A stretch of 57,418 nucleotides of DNA from Bacteroidales bacterium (GTDB lineage: Bacteria; Bacteroidota; Bacteroidia; Bacteroidales; FEN-979): positions 1 through 57,418 of the forward strand of contig JADHVQ010000004.1 of the NCBI GenBank assembly GCA_016783905.1, written 5' to 3'. Positions 8,359-17,068 of this stretch are shown piece by piece (the first letter of the stretch is position 1; every line of letters begins with the position of its first letter). The notes under the pieces were generated by a model that saw only the letters and a program-made list of their open reading frames with translations, searched no databases and was not told where the DNA came from. The position numbers were made by a program, and so were the translations under genes.

Positions 8359-8955
8359 CTAAATTAAAAGCTTCAGCTGCTTCTCCAGCCGGAAGCTCCT
8401 GCGATGATAGGGAGTGATGCCGTGGACCGAGATCGCTGCCTGGTGTGCCGGCGTCGGGTAACCTTTGTTCGCTTTCCAGTGATAGAGCGGGAACTCTTCG
8501 TGTAAGTGTTCCATGATGTCGTCGCGGTAAGTCTTGGCGAGCACCGAAGCCGCCGCGATGGAGAAAAACTTCCCGTCGCCCTTCACAATGCAGTGAAAAG
8601 GAATCTCCAGGGTGGTCCTGAAGCGGTTGCCGTCGATCAGCAGGAGTTCCGGCATCCGGGTAAGCTGTTCCACCGCCCGCTGCATCGCAAGGAAGGAAGC
8701 ATTGAGGATGTTGATCTCATCGATGGTTTGTACCTCCACCCTGCTGACCCTGAAGGCCAGCGCCTCTCGTTCCACCTCGATGCGTAGCTGGTCGCGTTGA
8801 GCCCGGCTTAGCTGCTTGGAGTCGTTGAGCAGTGGGTGCGAGTAATCTTTTGGCAGAATGACAGCAGCGGCAAACAGGGGGCCGGCCAGCGCTCCTCTGC
8901 CGGCTTCGTCACAACCCGCTTCAATGCGGTCGTCGGTGAATTGACTTTTCAACAT
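8359..8955 (-). CDS. rnhB: Ribonuclease HII
   Basis: 198 residues. RNase HII removes ribonucleotides and RNA primers from RNA:DNA hybrids in the cytosol. The N-terminal [12 protein letters not shown] holds the first catalytic Asp and Glu; LLIDGNRF and the later Asp-containing [11 protein letters not shown] complete the acidic metal-binding site, and HHR-like YHRRSF closes the domain. I chose the ATG at 8955, which gives [21 protein letters not shown] as in relatives and starts 1 bp after the upstream gene's stop; the longer frame from 8982 would overlap that gene by 26 bp. Co-transcription with the DUF6427 gene is likely. Confidence 0.95.
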   Translation of the reverse strand: MLKSQFTDDRIEAGCDEAGRGALAGPLFAAAVILPKDYSHPLLNDSKQLSRAQRDQLRIEVEREALAFRVSRVEVQTIDEINILNASFLAMQRAVEQLTRMPELLLIDGNRFRTTLEIPFHCIVKGDGKFFSIAAASVLAKTYRDDIMEHLHEEFPLYHWKANKGYPTPAHQAAISVHGITPYHRRSFRLEKQLKLLI

Positions 8956-8956
8956 C

Positions 8957-9955
8957 TCAATTGGCGAAAAAAAAGTGTCCAAGAGCGGTGTTCACATAGA
9001 GAGCCAGGAGTAACAACCACAGCAACAATTCAAACCAGAATGGTCTCCGGAGGTGCATGTAAAAGTTGGTGACAAACACTGCCAGGCATATGCTTAACAA
9101 CCCCAGGTGGTATAGGTGGAGGGCGTGGGCATAGAAGATGGTCAGCAGAGACCAGAACAACATCCACAACAGCACCACATTCTTCTTCCTGAGTTCAACC
9201 GTCTTCTCTCCGATATGGCGGAGGGTATCCTGCAATCCCAGTATTGTAAAGAGCCCCAACAGAGAGAATAGGATCCACTCTCTCCATCCCACCTCCGGAA
9301 TGGTCAGAATCACCTGCCCAAAAAAATCAGTATACAGGGCTGGAAGACCGGAAATACGGTCAGTCAGAAAATAGAGCACCACCAGGTAGAGGAATGGGGT
9401 AGCCAAACCGATCAGTGAGCTTACCCACTCCCGCCATTTGAGGGAACGGTATATCAGGAAAAAGATTAGCAGAAAGCCGTAAAACAGCAGCGATGGAAGG
9501 TAGAAGAAAGAGGAGAGTGCCACGAAGAAGCCGGCGGTGTAAACCAGTTCAACCGGTTCCGACTGGTTATAGGCCTCCAGGAGAGCGCGAAGGATGAAAA
9601 GGAGGAAAAAAGTGGTTATGTTCACCGGGGTGAGGGTCAGGTAGGACGGGATAAGACTGATGAAGAGCAGGAAGAGCAGGGCAGCCAGCGAGGTGTTGTG
9701 TGGCACCAGGTCGCGGCGCGAAACGATGTAGTTGAACCATATGGCCTGAAAGATCACCAGCAGAAACCCAACCGCCATGGCTATGTAAGGAAAGCCGGAG
9801 AGCCAGTCGTAGAGTAAGGAATAGAGTGGTACAGGCCCGTCGGGAGGCGGCATCAGCGGCGGATGAATCCCCCCTGCACCCCACAGCAGCAATCCAATCA
9901 CCCCAATGGTGACAAACTGCCCGGGAAAACTCGATCGGAAATAACGAATCAACAT
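8957..9955 (-). CDS. DUF6427-family integral membrane protein
   Basis: 332 residues, almost entirely hydrophobic, with about nine to ten predicted transmembrane helices (for example [73 protein letters not shown]). The pattern [22 protein letters not shown] matches the DUF6427 family, found mainly in Bacteroidota and of unknown function. It ends 1 bp before rnhB and starts 14 bp after purD, so a purD-DUF6427-rnhB operon is likely. No catalytic residues could be recognised. Confidence 0.8.
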   Translation of the reverse strand: MLIRYFRSSFPGQFVTIGVIGLLLWGAGGIHPPLMPPPDGPVPLYSLLYDWLSGFPYIAMAVGFLLVIFQAIWFNYIVSRRDLVPHNTSLAALLFLLFISLIPSYLTLTPVNITTFFLLFILRALLEAYNQSEPVELVYTAGFFVALSSFFYLPSLLFYGFLLIFFLIYRSLKWREWVSSLIGLATPFLYLVVLYFLTDRISGLPALYTDFFGQVILTIPEVGWREWILFSLLGLFTILGLQDTLRHIGEKTVELRKKNVVLLWMLFWSLLTIFYAHALHLYHLGLLSICLAVFVTNFYMHLRRPFWFELLLWLLLLALYVNTALGHFFFAN

Positions 9956-9969
9956 TCCTTCGTCCCTCG

Positions 9970-11241
9970 TTAAAGGTCAAACCCAATATCAGTCCTGTAA
10001 TACTTCCCCTCAAACCGGATCTTCTCGGCATTTTCGTATGACCGGTTCAGCGCCTCCTCCAGCGACTTCCCGAACGAGGTCACGGCGAGTACCCGCCCGC
10101 CGTTGGTTACGATCCGGCCATCTACGGCTTTCGTCCCGGCATGGAACACGAGACTGCCGGTCACCTGGTCGAGCCCGGTGATCTCTTTCCCCTTCTCGTA
10201 GGAGCCCGGATAGCCTTCCGATACCAACATCACGCTGGCGGTGAAACGCGGGTCAAGATCCATCTCCACCCGGTCGAGGGTACCATCAGCTACGGCCTGG
10301 CAGAGCTCTACGAAATCGGCCTGGATGCGGGGCAGCACCACCTCTGTTTCGGGATCTCCCAGCCGGCAATTGTATTCAATCACGCAGGGAACCCCTTTTA
10401 CGTTCATCAGTCCGAAAAAGATGAATCCTTTGTAAATAATCCCTTCGGCTTGCAATCCATCCAGCGTGGGACAGATCACCTGCCGCTCCACCTGCTCCAG
10501 GAAGTTGCCCCGGGCAAACGGGACCGGGGAGATCGAACCCATGCCGCCGGTGTTGGGACCGGTATCGCCGATGCCGATCTTCTTGTAATCTTTGGCTTCG
10601 GGGAAGATCCGGTAGTGGGTTCCATCGGTGACCACGAATGCCGAGAGTTCAATCCCTTCTAAAAACTCTTCGATCACCACTTTGCTGGAGGCCTCCCCGA
10701 ATTTGGCATCGGAGAGCATGGCGGTAAGTTCTGCCATTGCTTCATCCATCGTTGGACAGATCACTACCCCTTTGCCTGCCGCCAGCCCGTCAGCCTTCAG
10801 CACGTATGGTGGATCCAGAGTTCGTAGAAAAGCGATTCCTTCAGCCAGCGTCTGGATAGTGAAGGTGTGGGAGAAGGCTGTGGGGATGCAGTATTTCCGG
10901 AGGAACGCTTTGGCGAAATCCTTACTTCCCTCCAGCATGGCCGCCTGGCGGGTAGGACCTATCACAGGGATCTTCCGGAGTTCAGGGTTGTCCAGGAAAA
11001 AATCGTGGATTCCGTGTACCAGGGGGTCTTCCGGACCCACGATCACCATCCCGATTTGATGGCTGATACAGGCTTCCCGGATCGCCTGGAAATCGTTGAC
11101 CGCTACCGGGAGGTTGGTGCCGGTGGAGGCAGTACCGGCGTTGCCGGGAGCAATGAAAAGGGAGGTCAACAGGGGGCTCTGCGCCAGCTTCCAGGCAAGG
11201 GCATGCTCGCGCCCCCCCGATCCTAACAGAAGTATGTTCAT
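9970..11241 (-). CDS. purD: Phosphoribosylamine--glycine ligase (GARS)
   Basis: 423 residues, the usual length. PurD joins phosphoribosylamine and glycine with ATP in the second step of purine synthesis. The N-terminal MNILLLGSGGREHALAWKL is diagnostic; GPEDPLVHGI, the ATP-grasp elements (YVLKADGLAAGKGVVI, NTGGMGSISP) and the metal-binding CRLGDPETEVVLPR follow in order, and the C-terminus has SVMLVSEGYPGSYEKG. The gene starts 4 bp downstream of the glycosyltransferase stop and probably shares its transcript. Confidence 0.96.
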   Translation of the reverse strand: MNILLLGSGGREHALAWKLAQSPLLTSLFIAPGNAGTASTGTNLPVAVNDFQAIREACISHQIGMVIVGPEDPLVHGIHDFFLDNPELRKIPVIGPTRQAAMLEGSKDFAKAFLRKYCIPTAFSHTFTIQTLAEGIAFLRTLDPPYVLKADGLAAGKGVVICPTMDEAMAELTAMLSDAKFGEASSKVVIEEFLEGIELSAFVVTDGTHYRIFPEAKDYKKIGIGDTGPNTGGMGSISPVPFARGNFLEQVERQVICPTLDGLQAEGIIYKGFIFFGLMNVKGVPCVIEYNCRLGDPETEVVLPRIQADFVELCQAVADGTLDRVEMDLDPRFTASVMLVSEGYPGSYEKGKEITGLDQVTGSLVFHAGTKAVDGRIVTNGGRVLAVTSFGKSLEEALNRSYENAEKIRFEGKYYRTDIGFDL

Positions 11242-11245
11242 GGTT

Positions 11246-12376
11246 TTAGTTGGTTTTCAATGCTTTTTCGATCGACTCCCAGAGGCGGTCGGCGGTCTTC
11301 TGCCAGGTGAAGAAGCCCTCCCGGGCATGACCCCGCTGGATCAGTTCCTCCCGTACGGTTTTGTACTGGTAGGTCTTGTACATAGCCATGGCGATCGATT
11401 CGGGATCGAAGGGGTCGATCAGCAGGGCTCCATCGCCGGCCACCTCAGGCATGGAGGTGACGTTGGAGGTGATCACCGGCGTCCCGCAGCGAAAAGCCTC
11501 AACGATAGGGATGCCAAACCCTTCGAAGTAGGAGACGTAGGTGAGTGCGGTGGCTGCCCCCAGCACATACCGGAGATGCTCATTGCTGAGGCGTCCGGTG
11601 AAAATCACGTCGTTCGAAAAAATCATCCGCTGGAAGGCCGAGTCGATGTCGGGAGTCCACCACTTCCGGGCTCCAACAATCATTAACTGTACATCCGACG
11701 GATTGGTCTTTTTGAAAAGGTCGAATGCCCGGAAGAGGTTAGAGAGGTTCTTCCTTGGATGAAGCGCTCCGATGAATAGAAAGTAAGGCTTCCCATCGGA
11801 GTAAAACTGGCAGGTCATTACCTTCTCCTCTTGGGTCAGCGGTTTGTAAATCTCACTGGCGCCGTCGTACACGATGTCGATCTTGCCGGCGCTCACCTGG
11901 TACTGGGTTACGATATCCTGTCGGGAGTACTCGGAGACCGTAGCGATCCTTACGGCCTTTTGCGCATACCTGGGAAAGTAGTGACGGTAATACCAGCGGG
12001 TGAGAACAGGAAGGTCTTCAGGGTAGTGCTCGAAATTGAGGTCGTGGATCACATTCATCGACCGGCCCTTGTAGCGAAGGGAGAGAAAACCGTCGGGGGA
12101 GAGGAAAAGATCGGGCTTCAGCCGGTTGAGCAGGGAGGGGAGATTGAATTCAAACCAGGCATAATAGAGAACGGGATGACGGGCCGGAGGATACTGGATG
12201 AGCGGGGTGATATTATCTGAAAAGAGGAACTCTTCTGAGAAATTCCGGTCGAAAATGAAGTAAAAGTGGTGTTCGGGGTGCTGGGTCGTGATCCGTTTCA
12301 GCGATTCATAGGTGAACCACCCGATCCCTTCGAGTTTGTCTTTCAACAGCAAACGGGTGTTAACCGCGATATTCAT
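11246..12376 (-). CDS. GT4-type glycosyltransferase
   Basis: 376 residues. It begins MNIAVNTRLLLKDKLEGIGWFT, with the glycine-rich acceptor loop typical of GT4 retaining enzymes, and carries the C-terminal donor site FLFIGALHPRKNLSNLFRAF plus SYFEGFGIPIVEAFRCGTPVITS with its E-x7-E. Such enzymes transfer a sugar from a nucleotide-sugar to a glycan or lipid. Proximity to polysaccharide genes (flippase, Wzz-like, O-antigen ligase) suggests cell-surface glycan synthesis, although it is in a run with purD. Donor and acceptor cannot be told from sequence. Confidence 0.88.
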   Translation of the reverse strand: MNIAVNTRLLLKDKLEGIGWFTYESLKRITTQHPEHHFYFIFDRNFSEEFLFSDNITPLIQYPPARHPVLYYAWFEFNLPSLLNRLKPDLFLSPDGFLSLRYKGRSMNVIHDLNFEHYPEDLPVLTRWYYRHYFPRYAQKAVRIATVSEYSRQDIVTQYQVSAGKIDIVYDGASEIYKPLTQEEKVMTCQFYSDGKPYFLFIGALHPRKNLSNLFRAFDLFKKTNPSDVQLMIVGARKWWTPDIDSAFQRMIFSNDVIFTGRLSNEHLRYVLGAATALTYVSYFEGFGIPIVEAFRCGTPVITSNVTSMPEVAGDGALLIDPFDPESIAMAMYKTYQYKTVREELIQRGHAREGFFTWQKTADRLWESIEKALKTN

Positions 12377-12409
12377 ACCGGGATAATGTTTCCGGGTTCA
12401 GATTATTTA

Positions 12410-12417
12410 TAACTTTG
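12410..12417 (+). promoter_or_regulatory. Candidate -7 element (TAACTTTG) of the methyltransferase gene
   Basis: TAACTTTG is an exact TAnnTTTG match, 39 bp before the ATG at 12457, in the divergent gap between the two genes. Confidence 0.5.
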
Positions 12418-12456
12418 TAGCAAATATCACACTATTTTTTAGAAGTATAAACCTAC

Positions 12457-13305
12457 ATGAAAAAATATATAAAGTACCTTTTACCAAAATATCAAAAATT
12501 GATTCTTGAATATAAAGTTGATTTTAAGCCTCGGTATGGACATGGATTAAAGCCGCATGATTCATTATATGCAATTATAGATTCAAACCGGAATAATTAT
12601 GAAGAATTTCTGAAAAAAATCTTGTCGTTCCAGGAGGTCTTTCTAACTATTAATGATTCAACAAATGAGAATAACGATACTCTTCCTGCATGGAATAACG
12701 AGTATCTGCCCGGCCTGGATATTGTCTCATTGTATACAATGATACGACTTTATAAACCGGAAACATATATTGAGATCGGATCAGGGAACTCTACTAAAGT
12801 TGCGGCCAAAGCAATTAAAGATGGGAATCTGTCGACAAAGATAATTTCCATTGATCCTTTTCCCAGAGCCTCCATTGATTTTCTGGCTCATGAAGTAATA
12901 AGAAAGCCACTTGAAGATTTATCAGATCTCAGCATGTTTGCTGATCTGAAGCCGAATGATATCCTGTTCATAGATAACTCTCATCGCTGCTTCCCCAATT
13001 CGGATGTGACAGTTACTTTTTTGGATGTGGTTCCATTGTTGCAGAAAGACGTTCTCTTGCATTTTCATGACATCTACCTGCCATACGATTATCCTCAGTT
13101 TATGTGTGATCGCTTTTATTCAGAACAGTATTTACTTGCCACAATGCTTCTATCTAATAGTAAAAAATATGAGCCTCTTCTCCCTAATTTCTTTATTAGC
13201 GAAGATCCTTTTCTCACAAAAATATTGAATGATTTCTGGGAAAATCCGGAAATGCCCATAGTGGAAAGGCATGGAGGATCCTTCTGGATTAGGGTTAGCG
13301 ACTAA
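12457..13305 (+). CDS. Class I SAM-dependent methyltransferase-like protein
   Basis: 282 residues. The central block YIEIGSGNSTKVAAKAI is the glycine-rich SAM-binding motif I, followed by KIISIDPFP (acidic end of strand 2), PNDILFIDNSH and LLHFHDIYLP, a layout typical of the Methyltransf_24 group. The N-terminal 80 residues are Lys/Tyr-rich and not recognised. Base composition is clearly more AT-rich than in flanking genes, as in the convergent flippase, with which it overlaps by 4 bp; the pair was probably acquired together. Likely modifies a surface glycan component, judging only from context. Confidence 0.7.
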   Translation: MKKYIKYLLPKYQKLILEYKVDFKPRYGHGLKPHDSLYAIIDSNRNNYEEFLKKILSFQEVFLTINDSTNENNDTLPAWNNEYLPGLDIVSLYTMIRLYKPETYIEIGSGNSTKVAAKAIKDGNLSTKIISIDPFPRASIDFLAHEVIRKPLEDLSDLSMFADLKPNDILFIDNSHRCFPNSDVTVTFLDVVPLLQKDVLLHFHDIYLPYDYPQFMCDRFYSEQYLLATMLLSNSKKYEPLLPNFFISEDPFLTKILNDFWENPEMPIVERHGGSFWIRVSD

Positions 13306-14777
13306 ATCTCCTTTTTGATAATTGCTAACATAGATTTCAGACTGATCAGTTTTAGCCCGAATGCCATGAGGAGTGAAAGTAACCCTACAATGATCAGTTT
13401 CCCGATCCATGCTGAATGATCATCAAAACCTGGAATCAGAAGGGTAATTCTGTGTGAGAAATAGTTCAATACCAATACCGTTGCGGCGAAAAGGAAAAGT
13501 GTCAACAAATATCTCACATCGATTCTTAGTTTGAATATCCGCTGAACCAGAATAACCTGTGCGATGGCTGCAAAACCTTGAGTTGAAAGACTTGCGATTG
13601 CTGAACCCATCGCCAGGAACTCTGGTACTAGCAGCAGGTTTACTGTAACGTTGATAACCACACTTATTGATGCGATGATATTCAGTTGTTTAAGATTTCC
13701 ATTCGCCGTCAACAAGGTCCCAAAAATATAACTTGTTGATACCCCAACAAACCCAATCATCAGAAACCTAAAGACTGATGTTGATTCACTGATATGTGCA
13801 TCGTAAAGCAGCTCCATTATCTCACGTGCATAAAAGATTGAACTTGATACAATAATAATAGCGAATGTGATTATCAGAGTAAATGAAAGTTTTAACATCT
13901 CACTAATGGATTCATTCTTCTTAATCATCTTCGAGAAGATAGGGATAAGAAGGACAGCGAATAGGAATGCGATCATACTTGCTGCATCTAGTAATCGAAA
14001 TCCTAATGCAAAGATCCCAGCTTCATCATTACCAACAGGATCATCCAGGATGGCCCCTAAAAGCACTGGATCAAGTCGTGTGTAACATGCCATCAATAAA
14101 ACCAAAAGTGCAAACGGATAACTTCGTTTCAGGATCATCAGGAAAAAAGGCCAGTTCCATTTCAAAGAGCGAAACCTGGCTTTAATGACCACAATTGCAA
14201 ATGCAGTGGCTACCGTGATCAAATAAGCCAGTGTCTGGCTGTAGACAAACCATTCGATTTTAAATTCTCCCTCTGTGACATGTCCCCAAAGCAGAATTCC
14301 GCAGAATAATATCATCAGGAATCGGTCAAGTACCGATAGAATGCTATCCGTTTTGAAGTATAAAAGACCTGAAATATTGGATCTTAGATATAGAAGAAGT
14401 GAGAGCAGAAATTGATTGAAGCCAAGGATTGCCAGTATTTTGAACTGTAATTCATTATATCCGACAAGTATAGCAACTAGAAAGATTACAAAGAAATAGA
14501 AAAATCCCAGGAGAATTTTTATTACAAGAATCCCTGAGAAATGTTTGTTAAGTAACTGGTTGCTTTGAGCAATATTCCGGTTATTGAAATTTGTGATCCC
14601 AAGGTCAAGTAAAATGTTGAATATGATGGTGAAATTGAAAATAACAAAATAAAAACCATATTCTCCAACGCCAACAGTATTTTGCACAGTCCGGTCAATT
14701 CCGAAAATCCAGATTGGCTTTATGAGGAAATTTAGAAAAAGAAGAAATCCCAGATTGATAAGAAATTTTCGCTGCAT
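13302..14777 (-). CDS. Polysaccharide flippase (Wzx/MOP superfamily)
   Basis: 491 residues with about 12-14 hydrophobic segments and an N-terminal KFLINLGFLLFLNFLIKPIWIFGIDRTVQNTVG, the usual opening of Wzx-type exporters that move lipid-linked sugar units across the inner membrane. The YGFYFVIFNFTIIFNILLDLGITN segment is the typical second helix pair, and the polysaccharide-synthesis C-terminal region follows. The gene is AT-rich compared with neighbours, suggesting transfer, and its 3' end overlaps the methyltransferase by 4 bp. It fits with the downstream Wzz-like and O-antigen ligase genes as part of surface glycan assembly. Confidence 0.85.
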   Translation of the reverse strand: MQRKFLINLGFLLFLNFLIKPIWIFGIDRTVQNTVGVGEYGFYFVIFNFTIIFNILLDLGITNFNNRNIAQSNQLLNKHFSGILVIKILLGFFYFFVIFLVAILVGYNELQFKILAILGFNQFLLSLLLYLRSNISGLLYFKTDSILSVLDRFLMILFCGILLWGHVTEGEFKIEWFVYSQTLAYLITVATAFAIVVIKARFRSLKWNWPFFLMILKRSYPFALLVLLMACYTRLDPVLLGAILDDPVGNDEAGIFALGFRLLDAASMIAFLFAVLLIPIFSKMIKKNESISEMLKLSFTLIITFAIIIVSSSIFYAREIMELLYDAHISESTSVFRFLMIGFVGVSTSYIFGTLLTANGNLKQLNIIASISVVINVTVNLLLVPEFLAMGSAIASLSTQGFAAIAQVILVQRIFKLRIDVRYLLTLFLFAATVLVLNYFSHRITLLIPGFDDHSAWIGKLIIVGLLSLLMAFGLKLISLKSMLAIIKKEI

Positions 14778-14908
14778 AACCTAAAATAAACTTTCCTAAG
14801 ATTGAAAATGGTGAGAAATCTTTAACTTGTTTGACCCAAAATTATCATTTTGTAGGTAAAATTACTATTTACATAAGTATTATCTGCAATATTCTTCTAA
14901 TACCCTTG

Positions 14909-14940
14909 TGGGGTATACCGGATTCGAACCAGTGACCTCA
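14909..14940 (-). pseudogene. tRNA 3'-half relic (T-arm and acceptor strand)
   Basis: On the minus strand GAGGTCACTGG, TTCGAAT, CCGGT and ATACCCC-A follow as variable loop, T-stem/loop and 3' acceptor strand with discriminator A. The T-stem pairs (ACTGG with CCGGT, one wobble). No matching 5' acceptor GGGGTAT or anticodon arm is found upstream; only a weak TTAGTTCA D-arm-like stretch is near. It is a truncated tRNA, possibly left by integration or deletion at the edge of the AT-rich island. The 245-bp gap around it has no other gene. Confidence 0.5.
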
Positions 14941-14958
14941 TGAACTAATGCCTGTCAA

Positions 14959-15000
14959 AACAAGCTTCGCTTGTTCATTTCGTAAAAATCTTTAACTTTG
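14959..15000 (+). promoter_or_regulatory. Promoter (TTG-N19-TAACTTTG) overlapped by a hairpin
   Basis: TTG at 14971-14973 and TAACTTTG at 14993-15000 are spaced 19 bp, a canonical Bacteroidota -33/-7 pair for the polysaccharide genes. The -33 lies in the right arm of a perfect 7-bp hairpin, AACAAGC-TTC-GCTTGTT (14959-14975). Confidence 0.65.
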
Positions 15001-15022
15001 GCGAAATTTTGATCGTTTCGCT

Positions 15023-16069
15023 ATGACCCATGATCCAAAAAGAAGGGAAGATTTCGACTCCTCCAACATCGTGATCTTCTTTTATAAATGGAGGAAACCC
15101 CTATTCATCGTGATGTTTGTGGCGCTGGTCGGCTCCTGGTTTTTCTCCCTGCCCTGGTTCATCACTCCCAAGTTTAAATCGACCGTCATTATGTTCCCGG
15201 CGAGTACCAACTCGGTTTCCAAGGCGCTGCTGACTGAACACAGTCAGAAAGGGGAGGATCTGATGTCGTTTGGCGAAGACGAACAAGCAGAACAGCTGAT
15301 GCAGATCCTCAACTCCAATAAGATCCGCGACAAGGTGATCCGGAAGTTCAACCTCATGGAGCACTACGGGATTGACTCCACTGCCAAATACAAATATTCG
15401 AGGCTCTTCGACGAGTACGAAAGGAACATCATTTTCCGCCGTACCCCCTTTATGGCTGTCCAGATCATCGTATATGACACCGATCCCCAGCTGGCGGCCG
15501 ACATTGCCAACACCATCGCCGCCCTCCTCGACTCAACGAAAAACGAGATGCAGCACATACGTGCCATCCAGGGACTATACATCGTGGAGGAGGAGTACAA
15601 GGACCTGCAAGGGGAGGTGTATGTGATTGTCGACTCCCTGGTCATCCTGGGTAAACTGGGCGTGAACGATGTGGAATACCAGTCACAGGTCCTCAACCAG
15701 CAGATGGCCATCGCCATCATGGAGGCAAATGCCGAGGCGATGAAAGCCCTTCAGAAACGCCTGGACGTTCTTGGGAAGTACGGGGGTATCTACATGTCAC
15801 TGAAAAATTTACTGGAATTCAAAACTGAACAGCTCACCTTGCTGCAATCAAGGCTGATGGAGGCCAAAGTGGATGCCCAGGAGAATATCCCGCAAAAATT
15901 TATCGTGAGCGATGCTTACAAAGCCGAGAAAAAGTCCTATCCGATCCGCTGGCTCATTATGCTCGTCTCCACCCTTTCGGCACTGTTCCTCACCATCATT
16001 GTGATCATGATGATCGAGAAGATCTCGGTAGTCAACGCACAGAAGAAATTTCAACTAGGACAATCGTAA
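15023..16069 (+). CDS. Wzz-like chain-length determinant protein (first copy)
   Basis: 348 residues. Transmembrane helix near the N-terminus (PLFIVMFVALVGSWFFSLPWF), a long periplasmic helical part, and a second helix near the C-terminus (WLIMLVSTLSALFLTIIVIMMIEK) give the two-pass layout of Wzz/polysaccharide co-polymerases that set glycan chain length. The YPIRW motif before the second helix occurs in both tandem copies. No Walker motif or tyrosine kinase domain is attached. The promoter is directly upstream, and the second copy follows 36 bp later, then the O-antigen ligase. Confidence 0.75.
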   Translation: MTHDPKRREDFDSSNIVIFFYKWRKPLFIVMFVALVGSWFFSLPWFITPKFKSTVIMFPASTNSVSKALLTEHSQKGEDLMSFGEDEQAEQLMQILNSNKIRDKVIRKFNLMEHYGIDSTAKYKYSRLFDEYERNIIFRRTPFMAVQIIVYDTDPQLAADIANTIAALLDSTKNEMQHIRAIQGLYIVEEEYKDLQGEVYVIVDSLVILGKLGVNDVEYQSQVLNQQMAIAIMEANAEAMKALQKRLDVLGKYGGIYMSLKNLLEFKTEQLTLLQSRLMEAKVDAQENIPQKFIVSDAYKAEKKSYPIRWLIMLVSTLSALFLTIIVIMMIEKISVVNAQKKFQLGQS

Positions 16070-16105
16070 CGAAACCAAAAAAGCGAACCAAAAAAACAAA
16101 CCTAT

Positions 16106-17068
16106 ATGGAACCCTTTTTCAACAGCAAGAACATCGCTGATATCCTGTTCCGGTGGAAGATCCATCTGGCGGTCATCGTGGCGCTGGCCGTAGTCCTCTC
16201 GGTCATCCTTTCGAGTCCGATAGTGATCACCCCGCTGTATAAATCCTACGCCGTTGCCTACCCCTCCAACGTGGCCCCTTACTCAGATGAGAACGAGACA
16301 GAGCAGATGATTGAGATGCTCAACTCCGGGGATATCCGCGATAGCGTGATTGGGAAGTTTGACCTGGCAGTCCACTGGAAGATCGATTCCAATTACAAAT
16401 ATTTTCTCAGCACCCTTTTCTGGATCTACTCCCAGCGTGTGAAGATCACCAAAACACCTTACGAGGCGGTGAACGTTGAGGTGTGGGATCCCGATCCCCG
16501 CATGGCCTGTGATATGGTCAATGCTATCCTGGATTTCTACAATATTAAAGTGAGGAAGCTTCACAAGGATAAGTTCTACGAGGTAGTGGTCAATTATGAG
16601 ACCATAGTTAACGAAAAGATAATGAAGCTTGACTCATTACGTCAACGGGCAGAGGAGCTGGGAACCAAATATGGGCTGATGGAGTACCAGGCGCAAACCC
16701 GCGAGGTGATGCGGGCCCTGCTGGGCACCGGAAGCCAGTCGGGACGTTACAACGAAGCGCTCAAGTATAAAAAGAACATCGAAGAGAAAGGGGCGGAGAT
16801 GTTGCTGATCCAGGAGATGATGGCAGCCGAAACAGAGGAGTTTGCAATCTTCAAGCTGGACTACGACCGGGCATTGCTCGACTACAACCGTGCTTACACG
16901 CATGTGAATATCCTAACCAATCCGTATGTGTCCGACAAGAAGAGCTACCCCATTCGGTGGCTGATCGTGGTTGGCTCGGTATTGGCGATATCTTTTCTGG
17001 CCCTGATTGTGATAGGGGTGATCGAACGCACCAGGTTTGTCAAGCAGTTTCCCTCGCAACATGCATAG
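16106..17068 (+). CDS. Wzz-like chain-length determinant protein (second copy)
   Basis: 320 residues and clearly a paralogue of the preceding protein: the same start (FFNSKNIADILFRWK), the NSGDIRDSVIGKFDLAVHWKIDS block matching NSNKIRDKVIRKFNLMEHYGIDS, DPDPRMACDMVNAI matching DTDPQLAADIANTI, and the SDKKSYPIRWLI end. Two terminal transmembrane helices flank a periplasmic coiled region. It overlaps the O-antigen ligase start by 8 bp, so the three genes form one unit. The pair may act as a hetero-oligomer; this is inferred from tandem duplication only. Confidence 0.75.
   Translation: MEPFFNSKNIADILFRWKIHLAVIVALAVVLSVILSSPIVITPLYKSYAVAYPSNVAPYSDENETEQMIEMLNSGDIRDSVIGKFDLAVHWKIDSNYKYFLSTLFWIYSQRVKITKTPYEAVNVEVWDPDPRMACDMVNAILDFYNIKVRKLHKDKFYEVVVNYETIVNEKIMKLDSLRQRAEELGTKYGLMEYQAQTREVMRALLGTGSQSGRYNEALKYKKNIEEKGAEMLLIQEMMAAETEEFAIFKLDYDRALLDYNRAYTHVNILTNPYVSDKKSYPIRWLIVVGSVLAISFLALIVIGVIERTRFVKQFPSQHA

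Noticed and set aside
10141..10662. Plus-strand gene within purD
   Set aside because: It is the antisense of a fully conserved purD and has no recognisable protein features.
14909..14990. Complete tRNA gene
   Set aside because: No 5' acceptor strand or anticodon arm pairs with the visible T-arm and 3' acceptor.
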